DNA of 64,000 nt, taken from assembly GCA_030652115.1 (NCBI GenBank), contig JAUSBK010000007.1, positions 372,001-436,000 on the forward strand, written 5' to 3'. The notes beneath the pieces are model-generated. The model was not told where the DNA came from, did no database searches, and was given only the letters and a program-made list of their open reading frames with translations. Origin of the DNA: Coriobacteriia bacterium (GTDB taxonomy: Bacteria > Actinomycetota > Coriobacteriia > Anaerosomatales > Anaerosomataceae). Every line of letters starts with the position of its first letter. Position 1 is the first letter of the stretch. Shown here one piece after another: positions 33,474 to 42,018 of the stretch. The position numbers were made by a program, and so were the translations under genes.

Positions 33474-34379
33474 ATGACGTGTGAGCTCACTCGCGACAAG
33501 GCGTTCTTCGGCTTCTCACCCGACACCGAGCCGGTGGCCCGCGTGGCGCAGGGGGAGACGCTCCATCTCACCACGCACGACTGCTTCAGCGGCCAGCTCA
33601 AGACGACCGCCGACACGCTCGACACGCTGGACTGGTCGATCACCAACCCGGCGACCGGTCCCATTTACATCGAGGACACCAAGCCCGGTGACATCCTGCG
33701 TATAGACCTGCACGAGGTGAAAGCGCACGGCCCCTCGGTCATGGTCGCCGTACCCGACGTCGGCGCGCTCGGCCACCTCATCAAGCAGCAGGAAACGGTG
33801 ATCGTGGAACACCGCGGCGACACCGTCGTGTACAAGGACACCGTGGTCGTGAAGCAGAAGCCGATGCTCGGCGTGATCGGTGTGGCGCCCGAGGCGGGCA
33901 CCGTGCCGAACTCAACACCCGGTACGCACGGTGGCAACATGGACTGCACGCTCATCACGAGCGGCGCGAAGCTCTACCTCAAGGTCGCGGTTGAAGGCGC
34001 GCTCTTCGGCTGCGGCGACATGCACGCGGTCATGGGCGACGGCGAGGTCGTGGTGTGCGGCGCCGAGACGCCGGGAGAGGTCACGCTCACCCCGCAGGTG
34101 GTCGACATCCCGAGCCTGCCGACGCCGTTTCTGGAGAACGATGAGATCGTGGCCGTGATCGCCTCGGGCGAGACCACGGATGCCGCCTACAAGCTGGCAC
34201 TCGACATGATGCACGGCTTCCTCACGAACGTTGCGGGGCTTTCGATCAACGATGCGGCGATGCTCATGAGCCTCGTCGGCAACCTGAAGTTCTGCCAGGT
34301 GGTCGATCCGCTGCTGACCGTGCGCTTCGAGTTCCCGAAGAGCGTGCTCGCCGACTACGGGTACCGTTTGCCCGAGTAG
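33474..34379 (+). CDS. Acetamidase/formamidase family amidohydrolase
   Basis: A 301-residue metalloenzyme of the FmdA/AmdA family, which hydrolyses formamide, acetamide or related short amides to ammonia and the acid. Diagnostic segments are PGTHGGNMDCTLI and FGCGDMHAVMGDGEVVVCG, which carry the metal and catalytic residues. ATG 33474 has AAGGAGG just upstream. It follows the liv-type transporter by 39 bases and is probably in the same operon, as in fmd amide-utilisation clusters. The exact amide cannot be predicted. Confidence 0.88.
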   Translation: MTCELTRDKAFFGFSPDTEPVARVAQGETLHLTTHDCFSGQLKTTADTLDTLDWSITNPATGPIYIEDTKPGDILRIDLHEVKAHGPSVMVAVPDVGALGHLIKQQETVIVEHRGDTVVYKDTVVVKQKPMLGVIGVAPEAGTVPNSTPGTHGGNMDCTLITSGAKLYLKVAVEGALFGCGDMHAVMGDGEVVVCGAETPGEVTLTPQVVDIPSLPTPFLENDEIVAVIASGETTDAAYKLALDMMHGFLTNVAGLSINDAAMLMSLVGNLKFCQVVDPLLTVRFEFPKSVLADYGYRLPE

Positions 34380-34481
34380 CGGCGAGAGCCCGGGTGGCGC
34401 TGGCGAAATCTGGTAGGATTCTGACTATATGGGGGGGCGGCGACCGCATCCAGCGGCGTCGGAGAGTGGGGGCGGGCGCTG

Positions 34482-35480
34482 ATGCGCATCCTGGTGACCG
34501 GCGGCGCCGGCTACATCGGCAGCATCACTACGCGCGTGTTGTGTGACGCGGGCCACGAGGTGGTGGTTCTCGACACGCTCGAGCGCGGGCATCGTGGCGC
34601 CGTGGACCAGCGCGCCACGCTTGTGGTGGCATCCGTGGGCGATGGAGATGTGCTCGACTCGATCCTCCCTGGAATCGACGCTGTGCTGCACTTCGCCGGC
34701 TACATTGACGTCGCCGAGGCGCACGCGGATCCCGATCTCTACTACCGGAAGAACCTTGCCGAACCTTCGATGATGCTCGACCGGATGACCTCAAACGGTG
34801 TGCACAGCCTCGTGTTCTCATCGACCGCCGCGGTGTATGGCGAGATTGATCTTCTCCCGATCACGGAGGATGCGCAGGTATGCCCTTCGAATGCGTACGG
34901 TGCATCGAAACTCGCGCTGGAGCGGATGATCAAGATCACGGAAGCAACTGGACTCATCAGTGCGGTGCGCTTCCGCTATTTCAACGCCGCGGGAGCTTGG
35001 CCGGACGGCAGTCTGGGAGAGGCCCACGAGCCGGAGAACCACATCATCCCCCGGGTGCTGGCCGCAGCCGCACGCAGTGAAGAGAGCGCATTCCGCCTCA
35101 ATGGCACGGACTACTCGACCTCTGACGGCACATGCGTTAGGGACTACGTCCATGTGGTCGACCTGGCAGACGCCCACGTTCGAGCGGTGACCTATCTCGA
35201 AGACGGCGGCGACGGCGTGGTGTGCAACCTCGGCAGCGGACAAGGCTACTCGAACCGCGAGATCGTGGAACTCTGCAGCGAGGTAACCGACCGCGAGATC
35301 CGGGTCGTTGAGGGTCCTCGACGCCCTGGCGATGTCCCGACTCTGATTGCCTCCAACGCGCGCGCGCGTGAGGTGCTGGGCTGGCGCCCGGAGCGCGACC
35401 TGAGAATGATGGTCGAGGATGCCTGGCGCTGGCACCAGTTGCACCCCGACGGGTTCGACGACGGTTCCGCGAAGGGGTAG
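34482..35480 (+). CDS. galE: UDP-glucose 4-epimerase
   Basis: A 332-residue extended SDR enzyme interconverting UDP-glucose and UDP-galactose. It starts MRILVTGGAGYIGSITTRVL with the GxxGxxG NAD site, has LHFAGYIDVAEAHADPDLYY, the catalytic Ser region FSSTAAVYGE and Tyr-x3-Lys in NAYGASKLALE, then RYFNAAGAWPDGSLGE and CVRDYVHVVDLADAH, all GalE hallmarks. ATG 34482 has a G-rich ribosome site. It probably supplies UDP-Gal to the polysaccharide genes. Confidence 0.92.
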   Translation: MRILVTGGAGYIGSITTRVLCDAGHEVVVLDTLERGHRGAVDQRATLVVASVGDGDVLDSILPGIDAVLHFAGYIDVAEAHADPDLYYRKNLAEPSMMLDRMTSNGVHSLVFSSTAAVYGEIDLLPITEDAQVCPSNAYGASKLALERMIKITEATGLISAVRFRYFNAAGAWPDGSLGEAHEPENHIIPRVLAAAARSEESAFRLNGTDYSTSDGTCVRDYVHVVDLADAHVRAVTYLEDGGDGVVCNLGSGQGYSNREIVELCSEVTDREIRVVEGPRRPGDVPTLIASNARAREVLGWRPERDLRMMVEDAWRWHQLHPDGFDDGSAKG

Positions 35481-35496
35481 CGCGTACGTGCGAGAC

Positions 35497-35505
35497 TGCT
35501 ACAAT
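35497..35505 (+). promoter_or_regulatory. Extended -10 promoter of the tRNA gene
   Basis: TGCTACAAT contains a -10 box TACAAT with the extended TG motif, 25 bases before the mature tRNA 5' end. The -35 region (GTAGCG near 35477) is poor, as often seen with extended -10 promoters. Confidence 0.5.
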
Positions 35506-35530
35506 GGTCGTCGCCGCTCAGGCGGCATTC

Positions 35531-35605
35531 GGGCGATTAGCTCAGTGGGAGAGCGCTTCCTTCACACGGAAGAAGTCACAGGTTCAAATCCTGTATCGCC
35601 CACCA
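35531..35605 (+). tRNA. tRNA-Val (anticodon CAC)
   Basis: The acceptor stem GGGCGAT pairs with ATCGCCC, followed by A and an encoded CCA (35603-35605). The D-arm has AGCTCAGTGGGAGAGC. The anticodon arm CTTCC-TTCACAC-GGAAG shows anticodon CAC, which reads GUG codons. The T-arm CACAGGTTCAAATCCTGT is normal. Length is 75 bases. It lies alone between galE and a small membrane-protein gene. Confidence 0.97.
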
Positions 35606-35612
35606 ACTACTG

Positions 35613-35644
35613 AAGAGACCTCGGCGCGCACGCTGGGGTCTCTT
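35613..35644 (+). terminator. Stem-loop terminator after tRNA-Val
   Basis: AAGAGACC (35613-35620) pairs with GGTCTCTT (35637-35644), eight bases after the tRNA 3' end. Only a weak TTGT follows, but position and arm symmetry suggest it ends the tRNA transcript. Confidence 0.55.
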
Positions 35645-35694
35645 GTCATATCCCGAAATGCAGACGACAGAGCCCTTGTCAGACAGGATGAACC

Positions 35695-36003
35695 GTGAGA
35701 TGTCCCGCATGTGAGACCGAATTCGATCTGACCGCGCGCATGTACGTGAAGGCGCCCTTTGGTCGTTTCAGCTGTCCGTCGTGCGGGGCGCGGGTCGTGC
35801 TTCGGCACCGATGGACATACTGGGCCTGGATCATCGGGCTGTTCTTGGGCGAGATTCCCATTATGGTTGCGAGCCTGCTGTTGACTCGATCGCTCTGGGC
35901 GGTTCCGGTGACTCTCGGGGTACTCCTGCCGGTCTTCTGGATCATCGACTGGCAGATCGAAGCAAGCACTTCACGGCTGGAACTCCTCGAGCGCAGCCAG
36001 TAG
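35695..36003 (+). CDS. Zinc-ribbon small membrane protein
   Basis: A 102-residue protein. An N-terminal zinc ribbon has CPAC at 3-6 and CPSC at 27-30, followed by two membrane helices (YWAWIIGLFLGEIPIMVASL and LWAVPVTLGVLLPVFWIIDW) and a short acidic tail. GTG 35695 is used. No family name is recognised. The 172 bases up to 36176 show no further gene. Confidence 0.65.
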   Translation: MRCPACETEFDLTARMYVKAPFGRFSCPSCGARVVLRHRWTYWAWIIGLFLGEIPIMVASLLLTRSLWAVPVTLGVLLPVFWIIDWQIEASTSRLELLERSQ

Positions 36004-36175
36004 GAGTCTACCGGTCCACCCCTTCTGGATTAGCAGCGACAACCGATGGGGAAACCCTCATTGGTGATCGTTTGCAGTTGCGCCGGCCGCGCAGCTGCGA
36101 AGCGCCGTTCACGGGGCTGCTCCGGGGGGTCGGGCAGGGCCGGACTCCCTCGAGCCCGAAATGGGAGGAGGGGCT

Positions 36176-38335
36176 GTGGGCGCATCAGCGTGGATTCCGA
36201 CTGCTTGCTACCAATGCAAGGCCGGATGCGCAATCGTGGCGCGGGTTGAAGATGGTGAGGTGAAGGAGATCCGGGGGAACCCGCGGGCGCACGGCAAAGC
36301 GTGCGTCAAGGGCATGTCGGGCACTTCCCTGGAGTACTCACCGGACCGGCTGCTGTACCCCATGAAGCGGGTGGGAAAGCGGGGCGAGGGCACGTTCGAG
36401 CGCATCTCCTGGGACGAGGCGCTCGATATCATCACCGACAAGCTCCGTGATCTGAAAGACCGGGGCGAAGCTCACAAGCTCACGGCCAGCTTCTTCCCCC
36501 ACAGCATCACCGACCCGAAGTGGCGCTTCCTCAACGCCTACGGAGGCTTCATCAACACCGCCCTACCGCACTGCGATTCGGCAAAGATCGTGGCCTGGCT
36601 CAAGACTGCGGGAGGGGTACCCAACCACCACATCCCACCGGCCTGGTTCACGATGCCCAAGGGCGGGATCGTACTCCTGGTGGGGCGGCACGCCTTTGGT
36701 GCCCTGGATAACGCCGCCGTCCCGCGCGATATCCTCGATGCCAAGGAGCGGGGCGCAAAGCTGGTCGTGATCGACCCCCTGTTCACGCCCGATGCCGCTA
36801 AGGCCGACTGGTGGATCCCGATCAAGCCCGGCGGCGACACCGCCTTGTTCCTGGGGATGATCCAGCACATCATCGCCGAGGACCTCTACGACCACGAGTT
36901 CGTGGACAACTGGGTCCGCGAGGGCGACTTCGACAAGCTCAAGGCGTACATCGCTGATAAGACGCCCGAGGCAATGAGCGAGATCTGCGATGTGCCACCC
37001 GAGACGATCAAGCAGCTGGCCGAGGAGTGCGCCAAGGCACCGGCGGTGGGCGTGGATAGCTTCAAGGGCATCATGCTGGGGCAGGCCCTGGACTTCGGCC
37101 ACGCCTGGACGATCTTCTCGGCCATCACCGGCAATATCGATGCCCCCGGTGGGCAGCCGATGCCGGATCTCACGCCTCTGTCGCCGGTGCTGCCCGCCCC
37201 CGATGGGCCAAATCTCGGCGAACTGGGCTGGCACAAGACGGGACCCGATCGCGAAGCTTTCGACCACTACTCCTTCATCATGGAGCCGACCTGGTACGAG
37301 GCCAAGGCGATAACGGATGGCGGGCTCAAAGCCCTGATAGTGGCCGAAGCAAACCCGGCATTGACGGAAATGGGTCAGCAGGCCTGGCAGGATGCCGTCC
37401 GCGAGACCGACGAGAACGGCGACTACAAGCTGGAGCTCCTTGTCTCCATCGAGATCAACCTCTCGGAGACCTCGAAATTCGCCGACCTCGTCCTACCCGA
37501 CCGCACGTACTTCGAGCGATGGGATCTCCTGTACATGCCATGGTGGTACAACTTCGGGCAGGGCATCGTACTGCGCCAGCCGGTGGTCGAAGCGCCCGGC
37601 GAGTGCCGGCACTCCAACTCGGTGTTCATCGAGCTTGGCAAGAGGCTGGTGCCCGAGTACTTCCAGTTCAAAGACGATGTGGAGTACTACGACATCCAGC
37701 TGGCGGGTCTGGGCCTCTCGATCGAGAAGCTGCAGCAGATGGGCGGCATGTGGTCACCGGGCACGCTCGGCTTTCGCAAGTACGAGCAGGCAGGCGGTTT
37801 CGGCACGCCGAGCAAGAAGGCTCACCTGTACTGGGAAGACCTGGAGGATGCTCCCGGCAATCAGGCCCTGCCGAGGCCGGGTCTGCCGGCGGAATACGAC
37901 GTCAACGTGGCAGACTACCCGTTCATCCTGCTCTCCTACCGGACCATCTACCAGGCCGGCACGGGGCAGTGGACGCACAACAACCCTCAACTGCGGGACT
38001 CGGTATCGGGGATGTACGAGAACTTCCTGCTGATCAACCGCGCCGTCGCGAAGGATATGGGCATCACCGACGGGCAGATGGTGCAGGTAGCGGCTCCCAA
38101 CGGAGGAGAGGTCAGCCTGCCGGCCCGATTGACGGAGGGCCTCCGGCCCGATTGCGTCGCTATGGCTCACGGTTTCGGCCAGACGACTGGCCGGGTAGCC
38201 ACTACCGGCGGGGGTGTCAGCGACAACCTCTTGGTGCCGGATTCCGGCACGACGTTGGAGTGGCAAGACGTCATCGGCGCCGAATCGCACGTCTCGACGC
38301 GTGTCCGGATCGGGAATGAGAGGAGGACGTCATGA
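36176..38335 (+). CDS. Molybdopterin (bis-MGD) oxidoreductase catalytic subunit
   Basis: A 719-residue enzyme of the DMSO reductase superfamily. The N-terminal [4Fe-4S] site is C11-x2-C14-x3-C18-x24-C43. Then come RLLYPMKRVGKRGEGTFERI, SWDEALDIITDKL, LVVIDPLFTPDAAKADWWIP, and the C-terminal cofactor domain with NLSETSKFADLVLPDRTYFE and MVQVAAPNGGEVSLPARL. There is no twin-arginine signal, so it is cytoplasmic. GTG 36176 follows GGAGGAGG. It is coupled by ATGA to the iron-sulfur flavoprotein gene. The usual Sec/Cys/Ser ligand to molybdenum could not be assigned; the segment LPHCDSAKIVAWLKTAGG is unusual. The substrate is unknown. Confidence 0.87.
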   Translation: MGASAWIPTACYQCKAGCAIVARVEDGEVKEIRGNPRAHGKACVKGMSGTSLEYSPDRLLYPMKRVGKRGEGTFERISWDEALDIITDKLRDLKDRGEAHKLTASFFPHSITDPKWRFLNAYGGFINTALPHCDSAKIVAWLKTAGGVPNHHIPPAWFTMPKGGIVLLVGRHAFGALDNAAVPRDILDAKERGAKLVVIDPLFTPDAAKADWWIPIKPGGDTALFLGMIQHIIAEDLYDHEFVDNWVREGDFDKLKAYIADKTPEAMSEICDVPPETIKQLAEECAKAPAVGVDSFKGIMLGQALDFGHAWTIFSAITGNIDAPGGQPMPDLTPLSPVLPAPDGPNLGELGWHKTGPDREAFDHYSFIMEPTWYEAKAITDGGLKALIVAEANPALTEMGQQAWQDAVRETDENGDYKLELLVSIEINLSETSKFADLVLPDRTYFERWDLLYMPWWYNFGQGIVLRQPVVEAPGECRHSNSVFIELGKRLVPEYFQFKDDVEYYDIQLAGLGLSIEKLQQMGGMWSPGTLGFRKYEQAGGFGTPSKKAHLYWEDLEDAPGNQALPRPGLPAEYDVNVADYPFILLSYRTIYQAGTGQWTHNNPQLRDSVSGMYENFLLINRAVAKDMGITDGQMVQVAAPNGGEVSLPARLTEGLRPDCVAMAHGFGQTTGRVATTGGGVSDNLLVPDSGTTLEWQDVIGAESHVSTRVRIGNERRTS

Positions 38336-40329
38336 AACAGTTGGGACTGATGATAGATCTCAACCGCTGCATCGGCTGCAAGACGTGCGTCGTGGCCTGC
38401 AGGAACTTCCATGAGCTTGTCGACCATGTCGAAGCGATGCCTAATGAGATTCCCTACTACCTGCGCGTGGAAGATCGCTGGACCGGCGTCTTCCCCAATG
38501 TGGCCGTCGATTCCTGGGTCGTCCCGTGCCAGCACTGCGCGGATCCGTGGTGCGTGACCTCCTGCCCGGAAGACGCCATCAGCCGAGATGAACAGACCGG
38601 TATCGTGCAGATCGACTGGGAGAAGTGCAACGGGTGCAACGCAGTACCAGGCACCCTGGGAGCCGATAAGCGTAAGCACGCGCCGTGTATGGTCGAGTGT
38701 CCCGCTCACATCAACGTAGAGAGCTATGTGGGGCTCGCGGCGAAGGGGAAGTACGCCGAAGCCCTGAAGGTCATCAAGGACGATAACCCTCTGCCAGCCA
38801 TCTGCGGGCGTGTGTGCCACCACCCCTGTGAGGCGGTCTGCAAGCGCGCTGATGTCGATCAGGCCGTGGCCATCAACGCGATCAAGCGCTTTGTGGCCGA
38901 CCAGGACCTCAAGGCGGAGTCGCGCTACGTGCCAAAACTGGAGGACCGCCTCGAGGAGAAGGTGGCCATCATCGGCTCCGGTCCCGCGGGCCTGAGCTGT
39001 GCATACTACCTGGCCCGTGACGGCTATCAGGTGACCATCTTGGAGAAAGCGCCGGTGCTCGGCGGCATGCTCACCCTGGGCATACCCGCCTACCGCATGC
39101 CGCGCGATGTGGTCAACGCCGAGATCGAGGTCATCCGCGACATGGGTGTGACCATGAAGACCGGCGTAGAGCTGGGCAAGGACACCACCATCGCTCAGTT
39201 GCGCAGCGAGGGGTTCGGTGCCTTCCTGATGGCCATCGGAACGCAGGAATGCAAGCAGCTGGGCGCCGAGGGTGAGGACCTGGAGGGTGTCTACGAGGGG
39301 TTGGAGTATCTGCGCCAGACCAACCTGAACGCGTCGCCTCCCCTGGGCAAGAAGGTGGCCGTGATCGGTGGCGGCAACGTAGCCCTCGACGCAGCCCGCA
39401 CGGCCCGTCGGCTGGGAGCCGAAGAGGTTTTCGTCCTCTACCGGCGTGGCCTGGAAGAGATGCCTTCTCATCCCGAAGAGATCGCCGATGCGCAGGATGA
39501 AGGCATCCCCATCCACACGCTTACCCAGCCCGTGGCCTTCCGCGGCAACGACGGTAAGGTGACGACCATCGACTGCATCAAGATGCGCCTGGGCGAGCCA
39601 GATGCCTCGGGCCGGCCGCATCCCGAGCCCGTTCCCGGCTCCGAGTTCACGGTTGACGCGGATGCCGTGATCGTGGCTCTGGGGGAGGAAGCAGACTGGG
39701 CGTGCCTGACGCCCGAGTGCGCCTGCCAGTTGACCCCTGCAGGGGCGATGGAGGTCGACCTGCTGACCCTGCAAAGCGGCGACCCCGACATCTTCGCTGC
39801 GGGTGATGCGATTCGCGGCCCGAGCACCGTCATTGAAGCTATCGCCGACGGCAAGCGAGCGGCCGTATCGATCGACCGCTATTTGAAGGGGCTGGATCTA
39901 CGCCAGGGCCGGGCCAAGGAATGGGTGGCCGTGGACGAGGTGCAGAAAGAGAAGTACAACCCGGCCGATCGAGCGCCCATGCCTCGCGTGGAGCCCGCGG
40001 AGCGCTCCCAGGACTTCGCCGAAGTCGAGCAGGGCCTGGCGGAAGAGATGGTGGTCCAGGAGGGTGATAGGTGCCTCAAGTGCGGTAGCAGCTGCCTGCA
40101 GGCCTGCCCCTACGGGGTTATCCAGTTCAACCCGCAGGAAGGCAAGGCCCACAAGTGCGACCTATGCTGGCCCCGCATCCACCAGGGTGAGGTGCCTGTA
40201 TGTGTCGAGACGTGCCTCACCGATGCCATCAGCTTCGGCGAGATAGACCTGCTCCGGCAGAAGGCAGCCACTCTGGGCCGGTCGATCATCGCTGACCTGA
40301 GCGAGGAGTCCGTCCTGTACATCAAGTAA
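38332..40329 (+). CDS. PsrB-like four-cluster ferredoxin with inserted GltD-type flavoprotein
   Basis: A 665-residue mosaic. Residues 1-102 are the start of a PsrB/HybA-type electron-transfer subunit: C13-x2-C16-x2-C19-x3-C23, then C66-x2-C69-x4-C74-x3-C78, then KCNGC (99-102). At this third motif it switches to a GltD-type module: cysteines 119, 123, 159, 162, 166 and 170, the FAD site IIGSGPAGLSCAYYL (213-227) and the NAD(P) site VIGGGNVALDAARTARRLG (344-362) with a following YRR typical of NADPH binding. From C581 the ferredoxin resumes: C581, C584, C588, C592-P and C609-x2-C612-x11-C624-x3-C628. All 16 cysteines for four clusters remain. It should pass electrons between NADPH and the molybdoenzyme. 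Confidence 0.88.
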   Translation: MKQLGLMIDLNRCIGCKTCVVACRNFHELVDHVEAMPNEIPYYLRVEDRWTGVFPNVAVDSWVVPCQHCADPWCVTSCPEDAISRDEQTGIVQIDWEKCNGCNAVPGTLGADKRKHAPCMVECPAHINVESYVGLAAKGKYAEALKVIKDDNPLPAICGRVCHHPCEAVCKRADVDQAVAINAIKRFVADQDLKAESRYVPKLEDRLEEKVAIIGSGPAGLSCAYYLARDGYQVTILEKAPVLGGMLTLGIPAYRMPRDVVNAEIEVIRDMGVTMKTGVELGKDTTIAQLRSEGFGAFLMAIGTQECKQLGAEGEDLEGVYEGLEYLRQTNLNASPPLGKKVAVIGGGNVALDAARTARRLGAEEVFVLYRRGLEEMPSHPEEIADAQDEGIPIHTLTQPVAFRGNDGKVTTIDCIKMRLGEPDASGRPHPEPVPGSEFTVDADAVIVALGEEADWACLTPECACQLTPAGAMEVDLLTLQSGDPDIFAAGDAIRGPSTVIEAIADGKRAAVSIDRYLKGLDLRQGRAKEWVAVDEVQKEKYNPADRAPMPRVEPAERSQDFAEVEQGLAEEMVVQEGDRCLKCGSSCLQACPYGVIQFNPQEGKAHKCDLCWPRIHQGEVPVCVETCLTDAISFGEIDLLRQKAATLGRSIIADLSEESVLYIK

Positions 40330-40346
40330 GCCCGGTTCCCCAGCTT

Positions 40347-40384
40347 CCGGGAGGCACTGCCTGACGATCGGGAGTGCCTCCCGG
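40347..40384 (+). terminator. Long perfect stem-loop, probable terminator
   Basis: CCGGGAGGCACT (40347-40358) pairs perfectly with AGTGCCTCCCGG (40373-40384) around a 14-base loop, 17 bases after the flavoprotein stop. No T-run follows. It probably protects or ends the molybdoenzyme transcript before the HPP gene. Confidence 0.5.
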
Positions 40385-40442
40385 GCCAGCACAACCGCCC
40401 AGCAGGCCTGGGAGGCCTGCATGACAAGGGGAGCTCATTGGC

Positions 40443-40985
40443 ATGGTGGAAGACAAACCCCAGTTGTCCTATCTGCAGAAGCTCAAGGGTGTGAGAATCC
40501 GATCCGAGGCGCCCCATCCCACATGGCGCGAGTCTGTCGTCGCTGGTCTGGGCGGAGCGCTTGCCATAGCCATCCTCTACGCGCTCACCGTTGATCTCAA
40601 GCTCGTCACCTGTTTCATGGCTCCGCTCGGGGCAACCTGCGCCTTGGTCTTCGGGCTCCCGACCGCTCCCGTATCGCAGCCGCGCAACATCATCGGCGGG
40701 CACGTACTTTCCGCCCTTGTTGGGCTCGTCGTGTTCTCGGTGAGCGGTCAGACCACATGGTGGACAATGGCGCTGGCCGTTGGACTGGCCATGGTGGCCA
40801 TGGCTATGACGCGCACGTATCACCCGCCAGCCGCGGTCACGGCCCTCCTGCCCGTGCTGCAGGAGATCACTGCGTTCACCTGGGTGCTCGCGCCGGTGGG
40901 TCTGGGGGCGATGCTCCTGGTCGTCATCGCTGTGCTGTACAACAACCTCTTCGCCGACCGGCGCTACCCGGTCTCTTGGTGGTGA
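40443..40985 (+). CDS. HPP-family membrane protein
   Basis: A 180-residue protein with four to five membrane helices. The HPP motif is in TRTYHPPAAVTALLPVL, and the upstream helix pair has FMAPLGATCALVFGLPTAPV and SQPRNIIGGHVLSALVGL, all standard for the family. Some HPP proteins, such as plant chloroplast members, transport nitrite; the bacterial role is mostly unknown. ATG 40443 follows GGGGAG. It lies after the molybdoenzyme pair, so an oxyanion-related role is possible but unproven. Confidence 0.85.
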   Translation: MVEDKPQLSYLQKLKGVRIRSEAPHPTWRESVVAGLGGALAIAILYALTVDLKLVTCFMAPLGATCALVFGLPTAPVSQPRNIIGGHVLSALVGLVVFSVSGQTTWWTMALAVGLAMVAMAMTRTYHPPAAVTALLPVLQEITAFTWVLAPVGLGAMLLVVIAVLYNNLFADRRYPVSWW

Positions 40986-41019
40986 GGAACCTTCCGAGAG
41001 GTGCCGTGCAGCGAGGAGC

Positions 41020-41982
41020 CTATTCCGGCGGCCTCAGCGCTTCAATGACACTGGCATCCACCCACCAGATGTCATCGCGCAGAGCGAAGAACAGGTACTT
41101 TCCATCAGGGGAGATGGAGGCGCCGCCGGCCATACGGTCGAAACCGTGCTGCGTCAAATCGATCGCATCGCCCCACGATCCGTCTGCATTTCGGAAGCTG
41201 ACGAAGAGGTACGCCCCGCCCTGGACATCAAACAGGAGGTAGCTCCCGTCGGGAGCGATGCACGGGTGCGCCTGGCTTCCCCGGCCGCTGGTGATGGGCA
41301 GTGTCTCGTACTCTGCGAAGCGATCTCCCTGCAGTGTGATCCTCGCCAGAGAAGTCTGCCCGTTGATGTCTCGCGACGACAAGTCGGTGACGTACATCTG
41401 GCCATCCCGGCTTGAGCTTGGAAACATGCCCCCACCTGCGAACTCCGGTTCCGACCAGCCCGCTTGGGTCCTCTTGAGCACGTAGATGCCGATTTCGGAG
41501 GGAGGACCGGGCTGTCCTTCGGGGGCGGGGTGGCGCCAGCCGAAGTACAGCCTCTGGTTGTCGAAGGTGAGGTGGGGAGTGTACGCGTCGTATCCTGCCG
41601 TTTCCGGTAGCTGCTCGGGGGCGGTCCATTCTCCGTCCACGAGTGTGCTGAACAGGATCGTTGCCGATGAATCAGCCGCGACCCGGTAGAAGTAGTACTC
41701 CGTGCCATCCGGGGAGAAGGTCCCCGAGAACTCGGTGGAATCGGGCCCGGAGACGATTCCCGGGGCGAAGACCTCGGCTGCCATTCCGGGCGGTTCCTGA
41801 CCGAGATAGGGGCCACGCAACGGGGTGGCGGCGGCAGGCGGGGATGCGGTCGGACTGGCCGCTTGGGGTGCACACGACGCCGCGAGCACGGCGAGCACGG
41901 CCAAGGACGAGACGAGCGCTCTGAAAGCAGGTCGGCTGATCGACGTGCCGGATGTCGTGACGGCCTCCGCGAAACGTCGCAT
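41020..41982 (-). CDS. PD40 (TolB-like) beta-propeller lipoprotein
   Basis: A 320-residue exported protein. The N-terminus is basic with a hydrophobic stretch (FRALVSSLAVLAVLAASC) ending in a plausible lipobox Cys, followed by a low-complexity Ala/Pro/Ser linker. The rest has PD40 blades: FSGTFSPDGTEYYFYRV, HLTFDNQRLYFGWRHP, PCIAPDGSYLLFDVQGG and ASISPDGKYLFFALRDDI. The protein is probably anchored outside the membrane and may bind a protein or polymer. ATG 41982 follows GGGGGGAA. It converges with the HPP gene. Confidence 0.8.
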   Translation of the reverse strand: MRRFAEAVTTSGTSISRPAFRALVSSLAVLAVLAASCAPQAASPTASPPAAATPLRGPYLGQEPPGMAAEVFAPGIVSGPDSTEFSGTFSPDGTEYYFYRVAADSSATILFSTLVDGEWTAPEQLPETAGYDAYTPHLTFDNQRLYFGWRHPAPEGQPGPPSEIGIYVLKRTQAGWSEPEFAGGGMFPSSSRDGQMYVTDLSSRDINGQTSLARITLQGDRFAEYETLPITSGRGSQAHPCIAPDGSYLLFDVQGGAYLFVSFRNADGSWGDAIDLTQHGFDRMAGGASISPDGKYLFFALRDDIWWVDASVIEALRPPE

Positions 41983-42018
41983 CTGAGTTCCCCCCGGTCT
42001 TCGCGGGTGTGGTTCTTC

